Assembly (NCBI GenBank): GCA_964650405.1
Contig: CAZYTO010000187.1
Coordinates: 1-11,253 of the forward strand
Reading direction: 5' to 3'
Source of the DNA: CAZYTO01 sp964650405
GTDB taxonomy: Bacteria > Acidobacteriota > Thermoanaerobaculia > Gp7-AA8
DNA length: 11,253 nt
Below are positions 5,164-11,253 of the stretch, piece after piece. The number at the start of each line of letters is the position of its first letter. Position 1 is the stretch's first letter. The notes below the pieces were generated by a model. The model ran no database searches. It saw only the letters and a list, made by a program, of their open reading frames with translations, and was not told where the DNA came from. Position numbers and translations under genes: made by a program.

Positions 5164-7053
5164 ATGACCTCCCCTTCGGATCACCATGACGAGCGCCCGG
5201 CACGACTCCTCGAAGCGATGCCGGCCATCGCCTGGTCGGCGTCGATCGAGACCTTCCGCTTCATGTACGTCAACCCGGCCGCGGAGAAGCTGCTCGGGTA
5301 CCCGGTGCAACGCTGGCTGGACGAGCCGGACTTCTGGAGCGAGCACCTGCATCCGGACGACCACTACGTGATCAAGCTCTGCCACAACCACAGCGTGGCC
5401 GGGAGGGATCACGAGCTCGTCTACCGGATGATCGCCGCGGACGGGCGGGCGGTCTGGCTCCGCGACTACGTCAACGTCTACTGCGTCGACGGCAAACCGG
5501 TCGAGCTCTTCGGGGTCATGGTCGACATCACCCGCGAGCAGGAGGCCGAGGCTGCGTCCAAGGAGAACCGGGAAAACTTCCGGCGGATGGTGGAGCTGTC
5601 CCCCGACTGCATCGGAGTGTACGTGGACGAGACGTACGTCTACGTCAACCAGGCCTTCATCGACCTGCTGGGCGCGGAGAGAGAAGAGGAGATCGTCGGC
5701 CGCAATATCTTCTCCTTCATCGATCCCGAGTCGTGGGACGACGCACGGGCCCGGCTGGAACAGGTCCGGGCCGGCCGGAGCGTGCCGTACATCCGGGAGA
5801 AGTACCGCCACATCGACGGCTCACCGCTGGACGTGGAAGTGGCGGCGCTGCCCATGCGGTACGGAAACCGCGACGCCGTGCAGGTCATCGCCCGCGACAT
5901 CAGCGACCGGGTCCGCACCGAGGAAGAGCTGCTGGTGCGCGCGCGCAAGCTGGAGGAGGCGAAACGGCTCAGCAGCCTCGGGCAGGTGGCGGCCTCGCTG
6001 GCCCACGAGTTCAACAACGTGCTCATGGGCATTCAACCCTTCGTGGAAGTCATCGCCCGCAGCGTCACGGCCACACCCACCGTGACCAGCGCCATGGAGC
6101 ACATCACCCGGGCCATTGCCCGCGGAAAGCGCGCCTCGCAGGAGATCCTCCGCTTCGCGAATCCGAAGGAGCCGCAACTGTTCGTCATCGACGCACGCCT
6201 CTGGCTGCCGGCACTCTTCGGCCAGCTCGTGGCGGCCCTGCCGCCCTCGGTGCGGCTGAGCAGCTCCATCGACCCGCGGGTCCGCTTCCTCCGCGGCGAC
6301 CGCGAGCACCTCGAACAGGTCATCACCAACCTGGCCTTCAACGCCCGTGATGCCCTGGCCGGCGACGGCACGATCCACGTCGAGGCCGCCCTGGCCGGCG
6401 GGCCCGGCGCGGAGCTCGTGCGCATCTCCGTCTGCGATGACGGCCCCGGCATTCCACCGTCGGACCTCGAGCGGATCTTCGAGCCGTTCTTCACCACCAA
6501 GCGCAACGGCACGGGCCTCGGCCTGGCCATCGCCCGCCGGCTCATGGAGCGGCAGGGCGGCGCGCTGACCGCCGAGAACCGCCCGGAAGGGGGCGCCGCG
6601 TTTCACCTGTTCGTCCCCGCGGCGCAGGCTCCTCCGGTCTCCAGCGAGCCTTTCGCCCGGGCCACGCCGGGAGTGAAGCGCATCCTCCTCATCGAAGACG
6701 ACTCCTCGGTGGGGGAAGGGCTGAGCGAGTTGCTGCGCGGGGAAGGTTACGAAACGACCTGGGTGCGCTCCGCGGGCGAAGCGTGCGAGGCCGCCCGCCG
6801 CACGCTTCCGCAGGTGGCCATCATCGACCTGAATCTCCCCGACGGCAACGGCGCCGACCTCGTTCCCCTGCTGCGCGCCGAGCACGAAGATCTTCCCGTC
6901 GTCCTCTCCACCGGGCACGTCGAGCTGAATCTCACGGACGAAAAGAACCGCATCCTGTCGCTCATGAAGCCGTACGAGCTGCGCGACCTGCTGGTGGCGA
7001 TCGAGAGCGTGACCGCCCCCAAAGTCATCCCGAGCGTACGCGATGACCGGTAA
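5164..7053 (+). CDS. Hybrid sensor histidine kinase (PAS-PAS-HisKA-HATPase-REC)
   Basis: This 629-residue protein has no membrane segment, so it probably senses a cytoplasmic signal. PAS 1 spans about 15-125 and is of the PAS_3 type (FMYVNPAAEKLLGY; HLHPDD at 61-66; ends DITREQEAE). PAS 2 spans about 140-255 (ends ARDISDRVRTEEELL). The HisKA H-box is LAHEFNNVLMGI with phospho-acceptor H281; the HE-F-NN form is typical of NtrB/FixL-like HPK4 kinases. The ATPase shows N389/N393 (N box), DDGPGI (425-430), FEPFFTTK (439-446) and GTGLGLA (449-455). The C-terminal receiver (about 506-618) has acidic D512/D513, phospho-acceptor D555 in IIDLNLPDGNG, T583 and K602. There is no DNA-binding output, so the phosphate must pass to another protein or be used for self-control. 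The ATG at 5164 has only a weak GAAG upstream. Confidence 0.93.
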   Translation: MTSPSDHHDERPARLLEAMPAIAWSASIETFRFMYVNPAAEKLLGYPVQRWLDEPDFWSEHLHPDDHYVIKLCHNHSVAGRDHELVYRMIAADGRAVWLRDYVNVYCVDGKPVELFGVMVDITREQEAEAASKENRENFRRMVELSPDCIGVYVDETYVYVNQAFIDLLGAEREEEIVGRNIFSFIDPESWDDARARLEQVRAGRSVPYIREKYRHIDGSPLDVEVAALPMRYGNRDAVQVIARDISDRVRTEEELLVRARKLEEAKRLSSLGQVAASLAHEFNNVLMGIQPFVEVIARSVTATPTVTSAMEHITRAIARGKRASQEILRFANPKEPQLFVIDARLWLPALFGQLVAALPPSVRLSSSIDPRVRFLRGDREHLEQVITNLAFNARDALAGDGTIHVEAALAGGPGAELVRISVCDDGPGIPPSDLERIFEPFFTTKRNGTGLGLAIARRLMERQGGALTAENRPEGGAAFHLFVPAAQAPPVSSEPFARATPGVKRILLIEDDSSVGEGLSELLRGEGYETTWVRSAGEACEAARRTLPQVAIIDLNLPDGNGADLVPLLRAEHEDLPVVLSTGHVELNLTDEKNRILSLMKPYELRDLLVAIESVTAPKVIPSVRDDR

Positions 7054-7062
7054 GCTGAAGCC

Positions 7063-7686
7063 GTGCAGCGCTGTCGATTCCTCCCCGTCCTCTTTCTCCT
7101 TGCCTGCACGTCGCTGCTGCTCGACCCGAACGACCCGCGGCTGAATGCGCGCGCTCCCGGCACCTTTCGCGTTCGTTTCGCCACGACCCAGGGAGACTTC
7201 GTGGTCGAGGTGCGCCGCGACTGGGCACCGGCCGGCGCCGATCGTTTCTACAACCTGGCCGTTCATCACTTCTTCGACGATCAACGATTCTTCCGCGTGC
7301 GCGCCGGCTTCATCGTGCAGTTCGGCGTCCCCGGCGATCCGCGGGTCGCCCAGGCCTGGCGGAATGCAACGCTCCCCGACGACCCGCCGCGCCAGCCCAA
7401 CACCCGCGGGACGATCGCCTACGCCTTCACCGCGGCAAACACGCGCGCCACGCAGCTCTACATCAACCTCGCGGACAACCATCAGCTCGACGGCCAGGGC
7501 TTCGCGCCGATCGGCACCGTGATCTCCGGCATGGACGCCGTCGACCGTCTCTACTCCGGCTACGGCGAGACGTCCGGCGGCGGCATGCGCCTCGGCCACC
7601 AGGACCAGCTCTTCGCCGAAGGCAACGCCTGGCTCACCCGCGAGTTCCCGCGGCTGGACTGGATCCGAACCGCAAAGATCGAATGA
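7063..7686 (+). CDS. Peptidyl-prolyl cis-trans isomerase, cyclophilin type, probable lipoprotein
   Basis: This 207-residue protein should catalyse proline cis-trans isomerisation to aid folding outside the cytoplasm. The short N-terminus with R3/R5 followed by LPVLFLLAC ends at C15, and LLAC (12-15) is a plausible lipobox, suggesting a lipid-anchored periplasmic protein. The cyclophilin domain runs from about residue 34 to 165. It contains GDFVVEV, ADRFYNLAVHHFFDDQRFFRVRAGF with the catalytic Arg at R78, F83/Q86, QLYINLADN (131-139; the QFFI equivalent) and GFAPIGTVISGMDAVDRL. The ~45-residue tail after the domain has no assigned role. It starts with GTG only 9 bases after the kinase stop and is likely cotranscribed, although no functional link is obvious. 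The stop abuts the stop of the convergent reductase gene. Confidence 0.9.
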   Translation: MQRCRFLPVLFLLACTSLLLDPNDPRLNARAPGTFRVRFATTQGDFVVEVRRDWAPAGADRFYNLAVHHFFDDQRFFRVRAGFIVQFGVPGDPRVAQAWRNATLPDDPPRQPNTRGTIAYAFTAANTRATQLYINLADNHQLDGQGFAPIGTVISGMDAVDRLYSGYGETSGGGMRLGHQDQLFAEGNAWLTREFPRLDWIRTAKIE

Positions 7687-8667
7687 CTACGACCGGTCCA
7701 GCCAGCTCATCCCGCGCTCGTTGTAACGCGGCCCGGCAATGACGTCAGGCGCCAGCGCCGTGTCGAGGCGGGTCACTTCATCGGCAGCGAGTCTCAGCTC
7801 CGTCGCCGCGGCGTTCTCTTCGAGATACGTCCTCCTCTTCGTGCCGGGGATGGGGACCACGTCGTCGCCTTTCTGCAGGAGCCAGGCGAGGGCGGTTGTC
7901 GCGGGCGAGACGCCGTGTGCCGCCGCGATCTCGCGCACGACGCCGGCGGCGCGCATGTTGTCGTCGAAGTTCGTGCCCTGGAAGCGCGGGTCATTCCGCC
8001 GGAAGTCGTCCTCCGGGTACTCCTCGGCGCGCCTGACGCTGCCGGCGAGGAAGCCCCGTCCGAGGGGGCTGAAGGGGACGAGGCCGATGCCGAGCTCGCG
8101 CAGGAGCGGGATGACGCGCCCTTCGAGATTGCGCTCCCACAGCGAGTATTCGCTCTGCAGGGCCGTGACCGGATGTACCGCATGGGCGCGACGAATGGTC
8201 TGCTCGCCCGCCTCGGAGAGGCCGAAGTAGCGCACCTTCCCCGCCCGCACCAGCTCCGCCACCGTGGCGGCGACATCCTCGACCGGCACGGCCGGGTCGA
8301 CGCGATGCTGATAGAGGAGGTCGATCGTCTCGATGCCCAGCCGCTGCAGCGAGCCGTCCACCGCGGCCCGGATGCGCTCCGGCCGGCTGTCGACGCCGGT
8401 CATCTTCCCGGCCTCGATCTTCCAGCCGAACTTCGTGGCGATGACCAGCCCCTCCCGCCGCCCGCGCAGCGCCCGGCCCACCAGCTCTTCGTTGCGGTAC
8501 GGCCCATAGACCTCGGCCGTGTCGAAGAAGGTGATGCCGAGGTCGATGGCGCGGTGGATCGTGGCGATCGACTCCTGCTCGTCGGCAGGGCCGTACGACT
8601 GGCTCATGCCCATGCAGCCGAGCCCGACGGCGGAGACTTCGAGAGAGCCGAGGCGGCGGGTTTTCAT
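7687..8667 (-). CDS. Aldo/keto reductase
   Basis: This 326-residue NAD(P)H-dependent oxidoreductase has the standard (beta/alpha)8 pattern and probably reduces aldehydes or ketones. The opening MKTRRLGSLEVSAVGLGCMGMS resembles the AKR13/YakC-like subgroup. The expected catalytic tetrad is D49, Y54 (FFDTAEVYG), K79 (VIATKFG) and H121 (LLYQHRVD). Further landmarks are GLSEAG (149-154), QSEYSLWER (171-179), PFSPLGRGFLAG (198-209) and the C-terminal cofactor region VPIPGTKRRTYLEEN (271-285). Length is normal. The frame stays open upstream to 8844, but the start at 8667 is chosen because homology begins there and upstream codons overlap the toxin gene and read as random sequence. No Shine-Dalgarno is seen; TAGACT lies 7 bases before the ATG. 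The physiological substrate cannot be told. Confidence 0.93.
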   Translation of the reverse strand: MKTRRLGSLEVSAVGLGCMGMSQSYGPADEQESIATIHRAIDLGITFFDTAEVYGPYRNEELVGRALRGRREGLVIATKFGWKIEAGKMTGVDSRPERIRAAVDGSLQRLGIETIDLLYQHRVDPAVPVEDVAATVAELVRAGKVRYFGLSEAGEQTIRRAHAVHPVTALQSEYSLWERNLEGRVIPLLRELGIGLVPFSPLGRGFLAGSVRRAEEYPEDDFRRNDPRFQGTNFDDNMRAAGVVREIAAAHGVSPATTALAWLLQKGDDVVPIPGTKRRTYLEENAAATELRLAADEVTRLDTALAPDVIAGPRYNERGMSWLDRS

Positions 8668-8674
8668 GGCGGCG

Positions 8675-8680
8675 AGTCTA
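8675..8680 (-). promoter_or_regulatory. Candidate -10 box (TAGACT) of the aldo/keto reductase gene
   Basis: TAGACT on the minus strand fits TAnnnT and ends 7 bases before the ATG at 8667. This would give a transcript starting at or next to the start codon, consistent with the absence of a Shine-Dalgarno. No good -35 hexamer is evident. Confidence 0.3.
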
Positions 8681-8788
8681 CCGCCGCGGAAGCCATGCGA
8701 AACGGTGGAACGAGCTTTTCCTGGACCTTGGCTTCGTCGAGGTCGGTAAAGCGGAAGAGGCAGGCACATTACCCTCGAGCAGGTCTTG

Positions 8789-9208
8789 TTACTGATCCGC
8801 CGGAAGGATGTGGAACATGCGCCGTCCGGAGTGACGCAGCGCACGGAAGTGGCGGTGGTCGAGTGTCAGGACGTCGGGGCACTGGTAACGCTCAGCCAGA
8901 ACAACGATCGATGCATCCGACAGACCGATTTCGAGGTCACGGTACTTTTCCACGAGCAGTCGGGCCTTTTCGATATCGCCCCTGTCGAAGGGCGCCAACT
9001 CGTAGGCGCCGCGTGCCACTTCATCGAGCAGCATCAGCTCGGCATCGAGCCCGGCATACTTCTGGATCAGGTAATCGGTCTCCGCGAGCACGAACGGGGA
9101 GAGGATCCGGGGCGGTTCGACCTGGAGCAGTGCCTGAGCACACTCGCGATGATGGCGCTGGTCCGCAAAAAGGGCGGAAAGCAGGCCGCTCGTGTCCAGA
9201 AGGATCAC
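8789..9208 (-). CDS. vapC: VapC-family PIN-domain ribonuclease toxin
   Basis: This 139-residue PIN-domain protein is of the usual VapC length. The four acidic active-site positions are visible: D5 (LLDTSGLL), E43 (VLAETDYLI), D98 (LSDASIVVLA) and D117 (TLDHRHF). VapC toxins are Mg2+-dependent RNases that cut tRNA or rRNA and stop growth when the antitoxin is degraded; the target here is unknown. It starts with GTG at 9208-9206, and its GTGA overlaps the stop of the upstream antitoxin by 4 bases, ensuring coupled translation. All key residues are present, so the toxin appears active. Confidence 0.92.
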   Translation of the reverse strand: MILLDTSGLLSALFADQRHHRECAQALLQVEPPRILSPFVLAETDYLIQKYAGLDAELMLLDEVARGAYELAPFDRGDIEKARLLVEKYRDLEIGLSDASIVVLAERYQCPDVLTLDHRHFRALRHSGRRMFHILPADQ

Positions 9209-9429
9209 TCGCCGAAACCGTCCAGCAACTCGCGAGCGCGCTCGGCGATGGAGGGATCACCCAGTGTCATCCCTGGAAAGGGAATGCGGGGCGGAGGCAC
9301 CCCACGAACAAGAACCGCCGCCGCAATCGCGTCCCGAATCACCTCGGCTTCCGAACGTCCTTCCATCCGGGCCACGGTCTCGACACGCTCCTTGAGCTCG
9401 TCGGGAAGATAGAGCGTCGTCTTCTGCAT
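9205..9429 (-). CDS. vapB: VapB-type ribbon-helix-helix antitoxin
   Basis: This 74-residue protein is the cognate antitoxin. Residues 2-9 (QKTTLYLP) form the DNA-contacting beta strand of a CopG/Arc-type ribbon-helix-helix fold, followed by helices at about 10-22 and 25-40 (EGRSEAEVIRDAIAAAV). The Pro-rich linker and C-terminal acidic helix (SIAERARELLDGFGE) would bind and block the PIN toxin. It overlaps the toxin start by 4 bases. The complex should repress its own promoter, and repeated decamers lie at its start codon. No Shine-Dalgarno precedes the ATG, so a leaderless message is likely. Confidence 0.88.
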   Translation of the reverse strand: MQKTTLYLPDELKERVETVARMEGRSEAEVIRDAIAAAVLVRGVPPPRIPFPGMTLGDPSIAERARELLDGFGE

Positions 9430-9449
9430 ACCATACGTTATACCATACG
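9428..9449 (-). promoter_or_regulatory. vapBC promoter/operator: direct repeats around a TATAAC -10 box
   Basis: On the plus strand ATACCATACG occurs exactly twice, at 9428-9437 and 9440-9449, a 12-base period that puts both copies near one face of the helix. Between and overlapping them, the minus strand reads TATAAC (9442-9437), a 5/6 match to a -10 box, ending 7 bases before the antitoxin ATG. A ribbon-helix-helix antitoxin bound to these repeats would cover the polymerase site, fitting autoregulation. The -35 region is poor. Confidence 0.5.
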
Positions 9450-9496
9450 CGACGTGGAACGCCCATCCGGGTTGGTTGGGTAACGGCAGGCACGAC

Positions 9497-11253
9497 CTAT
9501 TTCAACCCCGACAACGGCATCAACTCGACCGTTACCGGGAGCTTCACATCCTCGGAGCCGCGGTGGACGGTAACCGTGTGCTGCGGTCCGGCCGTGGCGA
9601 AGTATGCCTTGAGCAGGGCGAGCGTCAGCTTCGCGGCGGGCGTGTCGTCGACGGCGGTGATGACGTCGCCCTTCTGGAAACCGGCACCGGCAGCGGGCGA
9701 GTCCTTGCCGACGGCGGTGATGTTGAAGGTGTGGAAGGCGTCGCCGCTGGCGATGATGGTGAGGCCGAACGTCGTCCGCTCGTGCATCGGCTGCGTCGTG
9801 TCGGGACCGGGCTCGAGGATCATCTCGCTGTGGCCGTAATCCAGGATCACGTCGTGGAAGCGGGAGAGGAGCGTCTCGCCGACGTTGCCGTCGAACGCGG
9901 GACTGGTGTACGCGCCGTTCCTGGCCACGGAGAAATTCACCGGCACGTGCGGCACGGAGATCCCGCCCATGGTGATGGCGTCGACCAGGCCGCGGACGTT
10001 GGTGGGCGCGTACGCCTCGACGTCGGGGGCGGCCACGTGCAGAACGTTGCGGGCCTTGTCGCCGGCCCGGTCGAGGAGCTGGTGCGCGGCGATGAACGGG
10101 GTGGTGAAGGTCATCGTGTCGGCGGCGCCGGCGTCGAGGATGAACCACGACTTGATCGTCTCGTCGCCGACGCGGATGCTGCCGTCGAGATACGGCTGCT
10201 CTCCCTGCATGACGAGGTGCACGCGTGCGCCGGGCTCCTTGGACGTGTCGTGGCCGCGGCCGTAGAGGATGAGCTGGTGCCTGGTGTAGTCGATGTCGAC
10301 GACGAAGCGGCTGAGAAAGTCGTAGCCGAGGAGGCCGCCCATCGGCATGCCGTAGAGCTTTTCGAGGCCGCGCAGCTCCAGCACCCCGGCGTGCTGGTCG
10401 CGCAGCTCCACGTCGCCGATGCGTACGGTGACGTGCTCGGCGTACGAGCCGCCCGCCGACTGCTCGCCGCCGCCGATGGTCTGCAGCGCGCCGTACGGCT
10501 GGAGGTGGAGCTCGGCCAGGCGGGACTGGTTGAGGTAGTTGTGGTCGGCGCCCGTGTCGACGAGGAACCAGATCGGGCCGGCGCCGTTGACCGTGGCCAG
10601 GATCATGATGTGGTTGTTGTCGAAGTTGAACGGCACGACCTGCCGGCTCTGGTTGCGCAGGAAGAACGTGTCGTTCGCCCCGCCCTCGGGCTGCGTGAAC
10701 GCGGGATGCGCGCTGGGATGCAACTCGACGGACGTGAGGTGCAGCTCGCTCTTCGACGGCCCCGTGGAGGCGGTCTCGCGGAACGCGACGCGCAGGCCGT
10801 CGACCTCGCGCCAGTCGGCGAAGGTGATGGTCAACTTCCCGTCGAACGACGGCAGCTCGGCGCGCGCCGGCAGTCCCGTGGCCGGATCGAGAACGACCGT
10901 CAGCGGCAGCCCGCCGGCCGGATGAAAGCGCAGCGTGTTCTCGGCCGCCAGCTCCGGCGCGCCGGCCGCACCTGTGAGGAGACCGAACCCGTGCAGCAGC
11001 GCGAAGGCCTGCTCGCGCTTCACGTCATCGCCGTCGAGGGGTGCTACGAACCCGTTCCAGTCGCGCTGCCAGGCCACCTTGCCGTCGTAGACGTCGAACG
11101 ACTGATCGTGCCCGTGATCGACCTTCTCGCTCCGCGCAGGCGCGCGTGTCACCCACTCGTCGCACGTCCCGCGCGTCCCGTCGTCCGAGACCTCGCCCAC
11201 GCGGTGAATGACGTCGACGGAGGCGATGCGCTCGGTGCCGCCGGCGGCCGTGA
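9497..11253 (-). CDS. Retropepsin-like aspartyl protease with PDZ domain, N-terminus beyond right edge
   Basis: The minus-strand frame is open to the right edge, giving 584 visible residues; the GTG at 11200 is probably internal and the true start is outside. The order is: an N-terminal beta-rich domain (to about 185) whose FDVYDGKVAWQRDWNG segment resembles lipoprotein-carrier-like domains found before such proteases; a first retropepsin-like unit with FLVDTGADHNYL (catalytic D232) and GLLGYDFLSRFVVDIDY; a second unit with FILDAGAADT (D373) and GETLLSRFHDVILDY; and a PDZ domain at about 495-577 (SPAAGAGFQKGDVITAVDD). Each unit thus carries an Asp motif and a hydrophobic F-L-x-R-F landmark, as in pepsin-like pairs. 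The second motif has Ala in place of the usual Thr. Such proteins are usually exported, but the signal region is off the window. Substrate unknown. Confidence 0.85.
   Translation of the reverse strand, partial: TAAGGTERIASVDVIHRVGEVSDDGTRGTCDEWVTRAPARSEKVDHGHDQSFDVYDGKVAWQRDWNGFVAPLDGDDVKREQAFALLHGFGLLTGAAGAPELAAENTLRFHPAGGLPLTVVLDPATGLPARAELPSFDGKLTITFADWREVDGLRVAFRETASTGPSKSELHLTSVELHPSAHPAFTQPEGGANDTFFLRNQSRQVVPFNFDNNHIMILATVNGAGPIWFLVDTGADHNYLNQSRLAELHLQPYGALQTIGGGEQSAGGSYAEHVTVRIGDVELRDQHAGVLELRGLEKLYGMPMGGLLGYDFLSRFVVDIDYTRHQLILYGRGHDTSKEPGARVHLVMQGEQPYLDGSIRVGDETIKSWFILDAGAADTMTFTTPFIAAHQLLDRAGDKARNVLHVAAPDVEAYAPTNVRGLVDAITMGGISVPHVPVNFSVARNGAYTSPAFDGNVGETLLSRFHDVILDYGHSEMILEPGPDTTQPMHERTTFGLTIIASGDAFHTFNITAVGKDSPAAGAGFQKGDVITAVDDTPAAKLTLALLKAYFATAGPQHTVTVHRGSEDVKLPVTVELMPLSGLK

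Noticed and set aside
5821..7599. 592-codon open frame on the minus strand
   Set aside because: It is antisense to the well-supported kinase and cyclophilin. Its composition is a mirror of high-GC codon use, it crosses two real genes, and no family motif is seen.
8724..8744. GACCT...AGGTC inverted repeat as a vapC terminator
   Set aside because: The stem has only five base pairs, the loop is 11 bases and no T-run follows; it is expected by chance.
8668..8844. 59-residue N-terminal extension of the aldo/keto reductase
   Set aside because: It overlaps the end of vapC, shows no signal or conserved sequence, and the family N-terminus begins exactly at the ATG at 8667.
7915..9483. 522-codon open frame on the plus strand
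   Set aside because: It is antisense to the aldo/keto reductase, vapC and vapB, all with intact catalytic or fold motifs; low-complexity Arg/Pro/Ala content indicates a shadow frame.
9438..10148. 236-codon minus-strand frame over the protease and vapB upstream region
   Set aside because: It is a shifted frame of the protease gene, made almost entirely of Arg/His/Pro, with no domain.

Overview
The window is high-GC DNA with strong G/C bias at codon third positions and long spurious antisense frames. It looks like chromosomal DNA from a free-living soil or sediment bacterium. The gene content (a LodA/LodB quinoprotein oxidase pair, a retropepsin-plus-PDZ protein, a lipoprotein cyclophilin, an HPK4-type hybrid kinase and a VapBC module) would fit Acidobacteriota. 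That placement is inference: there is no rRNA or other marker gene here. No tRNA, rRNA, CRISPR array, transposase or phage gene was seen.

Left part (1-4473): a TPR-repeat protein runs leftwards off the window edge. A divergent 308-base gap follows, holding a perfect 13-bp inverted repeat and a hairpin-rich leader. Then comes a two-gene operon. The first gene encodes a LodA/GoxA-family cysteine tryptophylquinone (CTQ) oxidase carrying an apparent twin-arginine signal. The second, one base downstream, encodes the LodB-type flavoprotein that would mature the cofactor. Together they suggest an oxidase assembled in the cytoplasm and exported folded, releasing H2O2 and ammonia outside; the substrate is unknown.

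Middle (4474-7686): a second, diverged copy of the intergenic repeat lies between convergent genes. Next is an unrecognised 150-residue protein made of two copies of one ~60-residue unit. Divergent from it is a cytosolic PAS-PAS-HisKA-HATPase-REC kinase, followed after 9 bases by a lipoprotein-type cyclophilin.

Right part (7687-11253, all minus strand): an aldo/keto reductase that abuts the cyclophilin end to end, a VapBC toxin-antitoxin pair with a direct-repeat operator at the antitoxin start, and a large aspartyl-protease/PDZ protein whose N-terminus lies beyond the right edge.

The most unusual items are the Tat-exported LodA/LodB pair, the internally duplicated 150-residue protein, the paired intergenic inverted repeats, and several genes with a TAnnnT/TATAAC-like box 6-7 bases before the ATG and no Shine-Dalgarno, which suggests leaderless transcripts.
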